The translations under genes and the position numbers were made by a program. The notes under the pieces were generated by a model that worked only from the letters and a program-made list of their open reading frames with translations, searched no databases and was not told the origin of the DNA. Shown piece by piece: positions 35,862 to 45,100 of a stretch of DNA of 64,000 nt (positions are counted from its first letter, which is position 1; each line of letters begins with the position of its first letter). This stretch comes from Nocardioides lijunqiniae (GTDB lineage Bacteria; Actinomycetota; Actinomycetes; Propionibacteriales; Nocardioidaceae): assembly GCF_015024225.1 (NCBI RefSeq), contig NZ_JACJGM010000005.1, positions 62,001 to 126,000 of the forward strand, given 5' to 3'.

Positions 35862-36683
35862 ATGCGCGCGTTCCGTCAGGTCGACGTCTTCTCCTCCGAG
35901 CCGCTGCTGGGCAACCCGGTCGCCGTGGTCCACGACGCCGACGGCCTCGACGACGAGCAGATGGCGCGCTTCGCGCGCTGGACCAACCTGTCGGAGACGA
36001 CGTTCCTGCTGAGCCCCACGGACCCGGCCGCCGACTACCGGCTGCGGATCTTCACGCCCGGTCGCGAGCTGCCGTTCGCCGGGCACCCCACCCTCGGCAG
36101 CGCGCACGCGTGGCTGGAGGCCGGCGGGGTGTCGCGCGCGTCCGACCGGGTGGTGCAGGAGTGCGGTGCCGGCCTGGTGCAGGTGCGCCGCGGCGAGCGG
36201 CTCGCGTTCGAGGCGCCCCCGCTGACCCGCTCCGGCCCGGTGGACGCCGTCGACGTCGCGCGCGTCGCGGCCGCCCTCCGGATCCGGGAGGACGACGTCG
36301 TCGACGCGGCGTGGGTCGACAACGGACCGGGGTGGGTGGGCGTGCTGCTGGCCGACGCGGCGGCGGTGCTGGCGTGCCGGCCCGACATGGCGGCCTTCGA
36401 CGGCCTCAAGATCGGTGTGGTGGGCGTCCACCCCGACGGCGACCCGGCGGTCGAGGTGCGCGCGTTCTGCCCCGGCCTGGGCGTGCCCGAGGACCCCGTG
36501 ACCGGCAGCCTCAACGCGGGCCTGGCGCAGTGGCTGGCCGGGGACCGGCTGCCGGCGTCGTACGTCGCCTCGCAGGGCACGGCGGTCGGGCGCCGCGGGC
36601 GGGTGCACGTGACGTCCGGGCGCGACGGGGTGTGGGTGGGCGGCGACACCCTCACGACGGTCACCGGGACGGTCCGGATCTGA
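35862..36683 (+). CDS. PhzF-family isomerase/epimerase-like protein
   Basis: 273 aa. Two-domain diaminopimelate-epimerase-like fold: FRQVDVFSSEPLLGNPVAVV, the catalytic Glu in NLSETTFLL (E45), IFTPGRELPFAGHPTLGSAHAWL and the C-terminal FCPGLGVPEDPVTGSLNAGLAQWL. PhzF itself isomerises a phenazine precursor, but this family is large, no phenazine genes are nearby and the substrate is unknown. It starts 9 bp after the propeller gene. Confidence 0.9.
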   Translation: MRAFRQVDVFSSEPLLGNPVAVVHDADGLDDEQMARFARWTNLSETTFLLSPTDPAADYRLRIFTPGRELPFAGHPTLGSAHAWLEAGGVSRASDRVVQECGAGLVQVRRGERLAFEAPPLTRSGPVDAVDVARVAAALRIREDDVVDAAWVDNGPGWVGVLLADAAAVLACRPDMAAFDGLKIGVVGVHPDGDPAVEVRAFCPGLGVPEDPVTGSLNAGLAQWLAGDRLPASYVASQGTAVGRRGRVHVTSGRDGVWVGGDTLTTVTGTVRI

Positions 36684-36697
36684 GCGGCTTCGGGCGG

Positions 36698-36703
36698 TAG
36701 GTT
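36698..36703 (+). promoter_or_regulatory. Leaderless promoter -10 of thyA
   Basis: TAGGTT, 6 nt (GGGGGC), ATG. Confidence 0.6.
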
Positions 36704-36709
36704 GGGGGC

Positions 36710-37504
36710 ATGCAGCAGTACCTCGACCTCCTCCAGCGGATCCTCGATGACGGGGTCGAGAAGGGTGACCGCACCGGCACCGGCACCCGGTCGGTCTTCG
36801 GCCACCAGATGCGCTTCGACCTCAGCGAGGGCTTCCCGCTCGTCACCACCAAGAAGGTGCACACCCGGTCGGTGTTCGCCGAGCTGCTGTGGTTCCTGCG
36901 CGGCGACACCAACGTGAAGTGGCTCCAGGACCGCGGCGTCACGATCTGGGACGAGTGGGCCGACGCCGACGGCGACCTGGGCCCCGTCTACGGCTACCAG
37001 TGGCGCTCGTGGCCCGCCCCCGACGGCCACCACATCGACCAGATCGCCCACATCGTCGAGCAGATCCGCCGCGACCCCGACTCCCGCCGTCACATCGTGT
37101 CGGCGTGGAACGTCGCCGACATCCCGCAGATGGCGCTGGCCCCCTGCCACACGATGTTCCAGTTCTACGTCGCGGGTGGCCGCCTGTCCTGCCAGCTCTA
37201 CCAGCGCTCCGCCGACGTCTTCCTCGGCGTGCCGTTCAACATCGCGTCGTACGCCCTGCTGACGCACATGGTCGCGCAGGTGACCGGCCTCGAGGTCGGC
37301 GACTTCGTCCACACCCTCGGCGACGCCCACCTCTACTCCAACCACCTCGACCAGGCGCGTCTCCAGCTCACCCGCGACCCGCGACCGCTGCCCACGCTGC
37401 GCCTGGACGGCTCGGTGAGCGCCCTGGACGCCTTCGAGCTCGAGCACATCGCGCTGGAGGGCTACGACCCGCACCCCGGCATCAAGGCGCCCATCGCCGT
37501 CTAG
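36710..37504 (+). CDS. thyA: Thymidylate synthase
   Basis: 264 aa, the same length as the E. coli enzyme. Makes dTMP from dUMP with methylene-tetrahydrofolate. [27 protein letters not shown]-type region ([22 protein letters not shown]), catalytic C146 in [33 protein letters not shown] and LYSNHLDQA are intact. It produces dihydrofolate, which the convergent reductase encoded 29 bp away would recycle. Confidence 0.97.
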   Translation: MQQYLDLLQRILDDGVEKGDRTGTGTRSVFGHQMRFDLSEGFPLVTTKKVHTRSVFAELLWFLRGDTNVKWLQDRGVTIWDEWADADGDLGPVYGYQWRSWPAPDGHHIDQIAHIVEQIRRDPDSRRHIVSAWNVADIPQMALAPCHTMFQFYVAGGRLSCQLYQRSADVFLGVPFNIASYALLTHMVAQVTGLEVGDFVHTLGDAHLYSNHLDQARLQLTRDPRPLPTLRLDGSVSALDAFELEHIALEGYDPHPGIKAPIAV

Positions 37505-37533
37505 TCGGCTTGGGTGTCTTACTGGGAGTTAGT

Positions 37534-38364
37534 TCAGCCTGTCCAAGTGGGCGAATGCGCAGTTTCGGGCCAGTTGAATAGCGTCTTATGCACCGTTTCA
37601 AGCTCCTGAGTCGAAAGCCTTTCCTTAACAGTCACCCGTTGTCGAATACCACTTCGGCGGCCGTGGTGCGGATTTGAGTTCGCGGCGTCAATGATCGCTT
37701 GCATTGCCGTTTCGTAAATCAAGCCCCAGTTCATGGCATCGCGCGTCCCGCGGGACTCTGAGCGGAGTCGCTCCAGGGCCTCTGTGAGGCGGAGCGACCA
37801 ATCGCGGTCCCACCAAAGGTCGGGCTCCCTAACAGAAAACAAGTGCTCCTCAACGAGGTGTTCCGAAGGCTCGGAGGCCCGAAGCCAGCGGACAACGTCG
37901 AATCCATCGTGTACTTCTCGTGGGCTCTGAACCCACCCCCGCTGGTTCCACTCCGGATAGAGGGTGTCGCCCGTCGGGCGCAACTTGATCTCTGAAATGA
38001 CTTGCATGTGGGCGATTGGGAGTGCGCCTGCGTATAGGTGTGAACCACCAGCCACCATGAGATCGCCGGATAACTCCTCGGCCATGTCTACGGCGGCCTG
38101 CAGAGTGTGAGCGACCCGCACACCTGGGGCTTTCCACGACTGATCTCGGGTCAACACGATCGTGTCACGATCTGGCAGGGCTCTGCCGATCGAATCAAAG
38201 GTTGCGCGTCCCATGAGAACTGTCTGGTGGAGGGTTGAACGCTTGAAATGTGCGAAGTCCTCTGGAAGGCGCCAAGGGATGCCGCCGGCGTGCCCGATTA
38301 CGCGGTTTTGGGCCACGGCCGCAATGAGGACGATCCTCTTGGATCGAGCGAGCAGTGCAGACAA
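37534..38364 (-). CDS. Dihydrofolate reductase with C-terminal extension, low-GC insertion
   Basis: 276 aa from TTG at 38364 with GGAGGAGG 7 nt upstream. Residues 9-163 are dihydrofolate reductase: IVLIAAVAQNRVIGHAGGIPWRLPEDFAHFKRST (substrate Glu E35), VLMGRATFDSIGRALPDRDTIVLTR and NADPH loop VAGGSHLYAGAL (104-115). Ordinary enzymes end near 160; here about 110 further residues (LVEEHLFSVREPDLWWDRDWSLRLTEALERL...) form an unrecognised mostly helical domain. GC content by eye is near 55 %, far below the neighbours, and the strand is opposite to thyA, where actinobacteria normally carry dfrA. I infer a horizontally acquired replacement. Confidence 0.85.
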   Translation of the reverse strand: MSALLARSKRIVLIAAVAQNRVIGHAGGIPWRLPEDFAHFKRSTLHQTVLMGRATFDSIGRALPDRDTIVLTRDQSWKAPGVRVAHTLQAAVDMAEELSGDLMVAGGSHLYAGALPIAHMQVISEIKLRPTGDTLYPEWNQRGWVQSPREVHDGFDVVRWLRASEPSEHLVEEHLFSVREPDLWWDRDWSLRLTEALERLRSESRGTRDAMNWGLIYETAMQAIIDAANSNPHHGRRSGIRQRVTVKERLSTQELETVHKTLFNWPETAHSPTWTG

Positions 38365-38503
38365 GCCGTGACCTCCTCCGATGTGGTGAGCACTGTAACG
38401 AAACAGGAGGTCGGGGCGTGGCCCGTGTTGGTCTGAGGTCCACAAGGCGAACGCGACACTTCGGAGTTTACGACCCAACACGCCGTCCTGGTCTCGTCGC
38501 TGG

Positions 38504-38509
38504 CAGTCT
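38504..38509 (+). promoter_or_regulatory. Leaderless promoter -10 of LLM oxidoreductase
   Basis: CAGTCT, 6 nt (AGGTAC), ATG. The rest of 38365-38503 shows only low-GC sequence without a gene. Confidence 0.5.
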
Positions 38510-38515
38510 AGGTAC

Positions 38516-39445
38516 ATGGAACTTCGGGTGTTCACCGAGCCCCAGCAGGGGGCCACGTACGACGACCTGCTCGCGGTCGCGCGGGAGGCCGAGGCGCTCG
38601 GCTTCGGCGCGTTCTTCCGCTCCGACCACTACCTCGCGATGGGCGGCGACGGCCTGCCCGGACCCAGCGACGCGTGGGTCACGCTCGCCGGCCTGGCGCG
38701 CGACACGAGCACGATCAGGCTCGGCACGATGATGACCAGCGCGACGTTCCGTCACCCCGGACCGCTCGCCATCAGCGTCGCGAACGTCGACCAGATGAGC
38801 GGCGGGCGCGTCGAGCTCGGCATCGGGGCGGGCTGGTTCGAGGCGGAGCACGAGAAGTACGGCATCCCGTTCCCCACGACGGGGGAGCGCTTCGACCGCT
38901 TCGAGGAGCAGCTGGCGATCATCACCGGCCTGTGGGCGACGCCGGCCGACGGCAGCGGGTCCTTCAGCCACGACGGCCGCCACTACCAGGTGACGGACTC
39001 CCCGGGCCTGCCCAAGCCGACCCAGACGAAGCCGCCGGTGCTGATCGGCGGCGTGGGCAAGAAGCGGACGCCGGCCCTGGCGGCGGCGTACGCCGACGAG
39101 TTCAACCTGCCGTTCGTCGACGAGGAGACCACCTCGGCACAGTTCGGACGCGTGCGCGCCGCCTGCGAGACCGCCGGCCGCGACCCCGAGGACCTCGTCT
39201 ACTCCAACGCGCTCGTCCTGTGCGTCGGCGCCGACGAGGCCGAGCTGGAGCGTCGCGCCCGGTCCATCGGCCGCGAGGTCGCGGAGCTGCGCGAGAACGG
39301 CCTGGCCGGCACGCCCGAGGAGGTCGTCGACAAGATCGGGCGGTACGCCGCGCTGGGCAGCGAGCGGCTCTACCTGCAGGTGCTGGACCTGGCCGACCTC
39401 GACCACCTCCGTCTGGTGGCGGCTGACGTCATGCCGCGCGTGTGA
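38516..39445 (+). CDS. F420-type LLM-class oxidoreductase
   Basis: 309 aa luciferase-like (TIM-barrel) protein. YDDLLAVAREAEALGFGAFFRSDHYL, TSTIRLGTMMTSATFRHPGPLAISVANVDQMSGGRVELGIGAGWFEAEHEKYGIPFP and KPPVLIGGVGKKRTPALAAAYADEFNLPF fit the F420-dependent LLM group common in actinobacteria. The F420 rather than FMN preference is inferred from family. The substrate is unknown. It ends just before dapA. Confidence 0.88.
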   Translation: MELRVFTEPQQGATYDDLLAVAREAEALGFGAFFRSDHYLAMGGDGLPGPSDAWVTLAGLARDTSTIRLGTMMTSATFRHPGPLAISVANVDQMSGGRVELGIGAGWFEAEHEKYGIPFPTTGERFDRFEEQLAIITGLWATPADGSGSFSHDGRHYQVTDSPGLPKPTQTKPPVLIGGVGKKRTPALAAAYADEFNLPFVDEETTSAQFGRVRAACETAGRDPEDLVYSNALVLCVGADEAELERRARSIGREVAELRENGLAGTPEEVVDKIGRYAALGSERLYLQVLDLADLDHLRLVAADVMPRV

Positions 39446-39449
39446 CCGA

Positions 39450-39455
39450 TATCCT
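39450..39455 (+). promoter_or_regulatory. Near-leaderless promoter -10 of dapA
   Basis: TATCCT, 7 nt, ATG at 39463. This supports ATG over the GTG at 39442. Confidence 0.45.
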
Positions 39456-39462
39456 CGAACCC

Positions 39463-40368
39463 ATGACCACGACGCCCGCCGCCTCGCCGCCGCCGTTCGG
39501 CCGGGTCCTCACGGCGATGGCCACGGCCTTCCACGACGACGGCTCCGTCGACCTCGACGGCACCGCCCGGATCGCGGCCCACCTGGTCGACCACGGCCAC
39601 GACGGCGTCGTGGTGTCGGGCACGACCGGCGAGTCGCCCACCACCTCGGTCGCCGAGGACGGCGAGATCCTCGCCGCGGTCAAGGACGCCGTCGGCGACC
39701 GGGCGGTCGTCATCGCGGGCGTCGGCACGAACGCCACCGCCCACTCGGTCGAGCTGGCCCAGCAGGCCGCGAAGATCGGCGCCGACGGCCTGCTCCTGGT
39801 CACGCCCTACTACAACAAGCCCAGCCAGGCCGGCGTCCTGCACCACTTCCGCAGCGTCGTCGAGTCCAGCGACGTCCCGGTCATGCTCTACGACGTCCCG
39901 AGCCGCACCGGCACGACGATCGCGCTGGAGACCTACGCCGCCGCGATCGAGTGGGACAGCGTGGTCGCGGTCAAGGACGCCTACAACGACTTCGCCCGCG
40001 GCGTGCGCCTGACCCAGCTGGGCTACGCCGTCTACTCCGGCGACGACATCTCCACGCTCGGCTGGCTCGCCCACGGAGCCGTCGGCGTCGTCTCGGTCCT
40101 GGGGCACGTCGCCGGCCCGCAGATCCGGCAGATGGTCGACGCCTACCTCGCCGGTGACCACGCCGCCGCGCTGGAGGCCTACACGCGCATGCTGCCGGCG
40201 GTCGACGCGGTGATGGGGGTCGCCAACTACGGCGCCACCACGGCGAAGGCCGCGCTGCAGCTGGCGGGCGTGCTCGACAACCGCAACGTCCGGGCGCCCC
40301 TGGTGCCCCTCGACGACGACGAGGTCGCCGCGCTGCGTGCGGGTCTCGACGCCTCCGGACTCCTCTGA
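39463..40368 (+). CDS. dapA: 4-hydroxy-tetrahydrodipicolinate synthase
   Basis: 301 aa from ATG at 39463; a GTG at 39442 would overlap the upstream stop but has no ribosome binding site. First committed step of lysine/diaminopimelate synthesis. VLTAMATAFHDDGSVDLDG, VVSGTTGESPTTS, LLLVTPYYNKPSQAG with the catalytic Tyr, YDVPSRTGTTIALET and Schiff-base Lys K171 in VAVKDAYND are all present. The dapA-rnj order is conserved in actinobacteria. Confidence 0.95.
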   Translation: MTTTPAASPPPFGRVLTAMATAFHDDGSVDLDGTARIAAHLVDHGHDGVVVSGTTGESPTTSVAEDGEILAAVKDAVGDRAVVIAGVGTNATAHSVELAQQAAKIGADGLLLVTPYYNKPSQAGVLHHFRSVVESSDVPVMLYDVPSRTGTTIALETYAAAIEWDSVVAVKDAYNDFARGVRLTQLGYAVYSGDDISTLGWLAHGAVGVVSVLGHVAGPQIRQMVDAYLAGDHAAALEAYTRMLPAVDAVMGVANYGATTAKAALQLAGVLDNRNVRAPLVPLDDDEVAALRAGLDASGLL

Positions 40369-40384
40369 CCCGACAGGACCCGCG

Positions 40385-42070
40385 TTGAGCCACCCGCACC
40401 CCGAGCTGTCCGCGCCGCCCGAGCTGGCGGAGGGGGCCCTGCGGGTGATCCCGCTCGGCGGTCTCGGCGAGGTCGGGCGCAACATGACCGTCTTCGAGTA
40501 CGCCGGTCGCCTGCTGGTCGTCGACTGCGGCGTGCTGTTCCCCGAGGACCACCACCCCGGGGTCGACCTGATCCTCCCGGACTTCGCGCCCATCCGGGAC
40601 CGCCTCGGCGACATCGAGGCGCTGGTGCTCACCCACGGGCACGAGGACCACATCGGCGCCACGCCGTACCTCTTGCGCGAGCGCGGCGACATCCCGCTCG
40701 TCGGCTCCGAGCTCACCCTCGCGCTGCTCGACAGCAAGCTGCGCGAGCACCGCCTCAGGGAGACCGTCCACCACCGCGTCCGCGAGGGCGACCGCCTGAC
40801 GTTCGGGCCGTTCGAGCTCGAGTTCGTGGCCGTCAACCACTCGATCCCCGACGCGCTGGCCGTCGCCGTCCGCACCGGCGCGGGGCTGGTGCTCCACACC
40901 GGTGACTTCAAGATGGACCAGCTCCCGCTGGACGGGCGGATCACGGACCTGCGCGCGTTCGCCCGGCTGGGGGAGGAGGGCGTCGACCTCTTCCTCACCG
41001 ACTCCACCAACGCCGAGACCCCGGGCTTCACCCCGGCCGAGCGCTCGATCACCCCGGTCATCGACCAGGTGTTCCGCGACTCCGCCAAGCGTGTCGTCGT
41101 CGCCTGCTTCGCCTCCCACGTCCACCGCGTGCAGCAGGTCCTGGACGCCGCGGTGGCCCACGACCGCAAGGTCGCCTACGTCGGCCGCTCGATGGTGCGC
41201 AACATGATGATCGCCAAGGAGCTCGGCTACCTCACCGTGCCGGCCGGCGTGCTCGTCGACGCCAAGGAGCTGGCGAAGCTGCCGCCCGAGCGGGTGGTGC
41301 TCATCTCCACCGGCTCGCAGGGCGAGCCGATGAGCGCGCTGAGCCGGATCGCCCAGCGCACCCACAGCTTCGTGCACATCGAGGAGGGCGACACCGTCCT
41401 GCTCGCCTCGAGCCTGATCCCCGGCAACGAGAACGCCGTCTACCGCGTCATCAACGGGCTGGCCCGGTGGGGCGCCCGCGTCGTCCACAAGGGCAACGCC
41501 CTCGTGCACGTCTCCGGTCACGCCAGCGCCGGCGAGCTCCTCTACTGCTACAACATCGTCCGTCCGCGCAACGTCCTGCCGGTGCACGGGGAGATCCGCC
41601 ACATGCTGGCCAACGCTGAGCTCGCCCGCATGACGGGCGTCCCGAACGTCGTGGTGGCCGAGGACGGCGTCGTGGTGGACCTGGTCGACGGCGTCGCGTC
41701 CGTGGCCGGGAAGGTCGAGTGCGGCTACGTCTTCGTCGACGGCAGCTCGGTCGGCGACATCACCGAGTCCGACCTCAAGGACCGCCGGATCCTCGGTGAG
41801 GAGGGCTTCCTCTCGATCATCGTGGTCGTCGACTCGGTGAGCGGCAAGGTCTCCGGAGGGCCGGAGATCCATGCGCGCGGCAACGCGCTGGAGGGCTCGT
41901 CGTTCGACGACATCAGGCAGCCGATCATCGACGCCCTGGACCGTGCCATCGCGGAGGGCAGCACCGACGCCTACCACCTGCAGCAGACCGTGCGGCGGGT
42001 CGTCGGCCAGTGGGTCAACCGCACCCACCGCCGGCGTCCCATGATCATCCCGGTCGTCATCGAGGCCTGA
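40385..42070 (+). CDS. rnj: Ribonuclease J
   Basis: 561 aa from TTG at 40385 (MSHPHPELSAPPELAEG) with AGGA 7 nt upstream; an upstream GTG at 40337 lies inside dapA. Metallo-beta-lactamase/beta-CASP nuclease with 5'-3' exo- and endonuclease activity in RNA decay. VIPLGGLGEVGRNM, zinc motif LTHGHEDHIGATPYLL (HGHEDH 84-89), LHTGDFKMD, FASHVHRVQQ, LISTGSQGEPMSALSRIA, HVSGHASAGELLY and the C-terminal dimer domain are all present. The mRNA-decay function is well established for the family. Confidence 0.95.
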   Translation: MSHPHPELSAPPELAEGALRVIPLGGLGEVGRNMTVFEYAGRLLVVDCGVLFPEDHHPGVDLILPDFAPIRDRLGDIEALVLTHGHEDHIGATPYLLRERGDIPLVGSELTLALLDSKLREHRLRETVHHRVREGDRLTFGPFELEFVAVNHSIPDALAVAVRTGAGLVLHTGDFKMDQLPLDGRITDLRAFARLGEEGVDLFLTDSTNAETPGFTPAERSITPVIDQVFRDSAKRVVVACFASHVHRVQQVLDAAVAHDRKVAYVGRSMVRNMMIAKELGYLTVPAGVLVDAKELAKLPPERVVLISTGSQGEPMSALSRIAQRTHSFVHIEEGDTVLLASSLIPGNENAVYRVINGLARWGARVVHKGNALVHVSGHASAGELLYCYNIVRPRNVLPVHGEIRHMLANAELARMTGVPNVVVAEDGVVVDLVDGVASVAGKVECGYVFVDGSSVGDITESDLKDRRILGEEGFLSIIVVVDSVSGKVSGGPEIHARGNALEGSSFDDIRQPIIDALDRAIAEGSTDAYHLQQTVRRVVGQWVNRTHRRRPMIIPVVIEA

Positions 42071-42080
42071 CCCGGGCGCG

Positions 42081-42116
42081 ACGAGGCCCCGCCGGATCGC
42101 TCCGACGGGGCCTCGT
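42081..42116. terminator. Terminator between rnj and metallopeptidase 1
   Basis: ACGAGGCCCCG ... CGGGGCCTCGT forms an 11-bp stem, extended by a partly paired 4 bp, with a 6-nt loop between two convergent genes. Confidence 0.8.
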
Positions 42117-42126
42117 GCGTGTGGGG

Positions 42127-45100
42127 CTAGCGCCGGATCCGCACCGTGAACTCCTTGCTGGCGGCGGCCGTGTCCTCGTCACCGAGGTAGCGGGCGACCA
42201 GCTGCTGGCGACCGCGCGGGAGGTTGTCCCTCACGGTCAGCGTGACCACGCCGTTGCGGAGGCGGCCCACGGCGACGACGTCGCCGTCGTGAACGACCCG
42301 CACCCTGCCGGTGGCCTCGCCGTCGGGGCTGACGACCTTGACCCGCACCGGGAAGTCGCGACGGAAGCGCACCGACTCGGGAGCCCGGACCGACACCGCC
42401 GCGCGGCCCTTCACCACGGTCACGGTCACCGGCGCGCTGCTGGGCGCGAAGGTAGCGTCGCCGCGGTAGTCGACGGTCATGACCCGGGTGCCGACGGGGA
42501 GCCGGCGCGACAGCTGGAACGTCGCGTCGCCGTCGGAGTTGAGCGTCTGCTCGCCCAGGTTGTCGCCGGCGGCGTTGCGCAGCACGACGACCCCGGTGGG
42601 CGACGAGCCGCCCGTGCCGGCCCCGCGGTCGACGCTCACCTTGATCCGCGAGGCCTTGCCGACCCGCGAGGGCTCGGGCTGGTGCTGGGCGCTGACGGTC
42701 GCAGCCGCCTTGCACAGCGAGACCCGGATGTTGTCGACGTACCAGCCGTCGTTGCCGCCGCAGCCGTCGCGACCGACGTCGAAGCGGAACTGCACGGTGT
42801 CGCCGGGCTTGACGCCGAGGGCGCCAAGATCGACCTGCGAGGTGCCCCAGGAGCCGGAGGTCTCGCCGCCGTCGGTGCCGGTGAACGAGTCCTCGCCCGC
42901 GAGCGGGTTGGTGTTGCCCTGCGCGGCGGTGGCCAGCTTGCCCGGCTTGTTGAAGACGTACGCCGCAGCCGGGATGACCGTGAACGCGCCGCCGTTGACG
43001 CTGGCCTTGACGTTGCCGCCGTCGTAGGACGCCTCGGTGGCGACGTAGTGCTCGAACGACAGTCGCGGGGAGCGGTTCTGACCCAGCGGCATCTCGACCA
43101 CCGGCGACGCGATGGAGTCGCGGCTCGAGAAGTCGGTCTCGCCGTCGCCGGTGCACTGGCCGTCGTCGGGGGTGGGGCCGTAGGCCACGCCGCCCGGGTG
43201 GTTGCCCGGAGCGTCGCCGCTGGCCTCCCACGGGGCGCCGAAGCCGCCGACGGGCTTGCCGTCGACCACCGCGAGCTGCTGCGACGGCGTCCAGGCGGCC
43301 AGGCCGTCCTCGAAGTCCTCGCTCCACACGGTGACGGTGTCGAAGCCCGCGCCGCACAGCGACGGGGTGTTCTTGTCCAGCAGCGCCTTGAAGTTGCACT
43401 TCGTGACCGGCGTGCGCATCTCCGTGGCCAGGATCGCCTTGCGCAGCTGGGCGCAGTCGTCGGCCGTGATCGGCTCGGCGGGCTGCGGGGTCGCGTTGGG
43501 CTGGGTGGTCAGCCGGGTGATCGGCTGGCCCACCAGGTCCGTGCACGAGGCCTCGAGGCCCTCGGCCGCCGCGGTGAAGTTCGACGACGGGACGAGGTAC
43601 TCGGTCTGGGCGCGCCACCAGATGGCGGCGGCCTGGTCCAGGCCGATGCCGGTGATGGTCTGGCCGTTGTAGGTGCCGCCGTCCACGGTCAGCGCGTAGG
43701 CGTGGTTGGGCACGCCGGAGTTGCCGTGGACGCCGCCGGCGTCGGTCATCAGCGGGTCGCAGTTGTACTCCGCGTCCGTCACCTTGCCCGGGTTGCCGTA
43801 GCAGGTGGGCGTCCACATGTCGCGGATCGCGCCGCCGAAGGCCTTGGACTTCTCACCGACGAGCCACCGGGTCGAGTCGGTGCGGTCGGTGATGTCCTCC
43901 GCGGCGATCGTCGCGTTGACGGTGCCGGCCTGCTTGATGCGGACCCCGTCCTCGAGGGCGACCATGACGCCGGGGATGGTGGCCGTGCCCGACATCGGCG
44001 TCGGCAGACGACCGGGCGCGTTGTCGCCGACGACGATGCCCGTGGCACCGGCCGCCGTGGCCTGGTCGACCTTGATCTGGAAGGTGCAGGTGCCGCGGTC
44101 GACGTAGGCGTACTTGCCGGAGACCTCCACGGCGTTGGTGTAGGCCGTGCAGCCGTCGGTCGTGACCGGGCCCTCGGTGTTGGCGGCATCGGTCGCGACG
44201 ACGACGTCGGTGGTGACGCCCGTGGTGTCGTAGGCCGGGCCGAACGCCGCGGCCACGGCCTTGCACGGGCCTGCGGCGCCGGCGGGGGAGTTGATGGTCA
44301 TCTGCAGCGCCGCCGGAGCGGTGGGCTCGCACTCCCCGTCGGGCCGCTTGGCGCCGAACGTCTCGCCCTCGTCCTCGCGGTTGTTGATCTGGTCGAGGGT
44401 CTCACCCCAGACGTCGGAGTAGGACTCGTTGAGGGCGCCGGACTGGTACTGGTAGATGAGACCGGAGGTGTACTCGGTGTAGGCGTGGCCCCACTCGTGG
44501 GACACGATGTCGTCGGAGGTGACACCGTCGCAGTAGTTGGTGGTGATGCCGTTCCAGTTGGCGTTGGGGCACTTGATGGTCGGGTCGTTGTTGACCGTCC
44601 GCATCACCGCACCCTCGCCGTCGTAGGAGTCGCGGCCGAAGGTGTTGGCGAACATCCAGTAGGACTCGCCGGCGGAGTTCACGAGGTTCTGCTGGTCCTG
44701 GTTGAGCGTGCCCGGCAGGGCGTCGCCCTCCTTCCACACCGGCGGGGTGGTGCGGGACTTCTCGTAGAGCTCGCGCTCCAGCGCGTCGGCCCCGAGCGAG
44801 TAGCGGTTGACCAGCTTGCCGGTGTCGGCGTCGAGGATCAGCACGTCGCGGATGTTGCGCTCGTTGGTGACCGTCACCTGGTAGGCCAGGACGGTCGGAC
44901 CGGTCTCTCCCTTGAGGAAGCCGGTGCGGTAGACGACCAGCTCGGTCTCGGCGGCCTCGATGCCCGTGGTGTCGGCCGCACCCGAGCCGTCGGCGTCCTT
45001 GGCGGGGTCGCCCTTCACGAAGGCGACGGCGTTCGCGCCGGCCTTCTCGGGCGACACGGCGGGGTCGGTGTCGACGCGCAGGTCCGGCACGGCGAAGCCG

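Noticed and set aside
33618..36608. Minus-strand ORF of 996 codons across gcvT, the propeller gene and phzF-like gene
   Set aside because: It spans three genes with family evidence on the other strand and shows no protein-like features.
39442..39462. GTG start for dapA overlapping the LLM stop codon
   Set aside because: No ribosome binding site, and the TATCCT -10 positioned 7 nt before the ATG at 39463 fits a near-leaderless start better.
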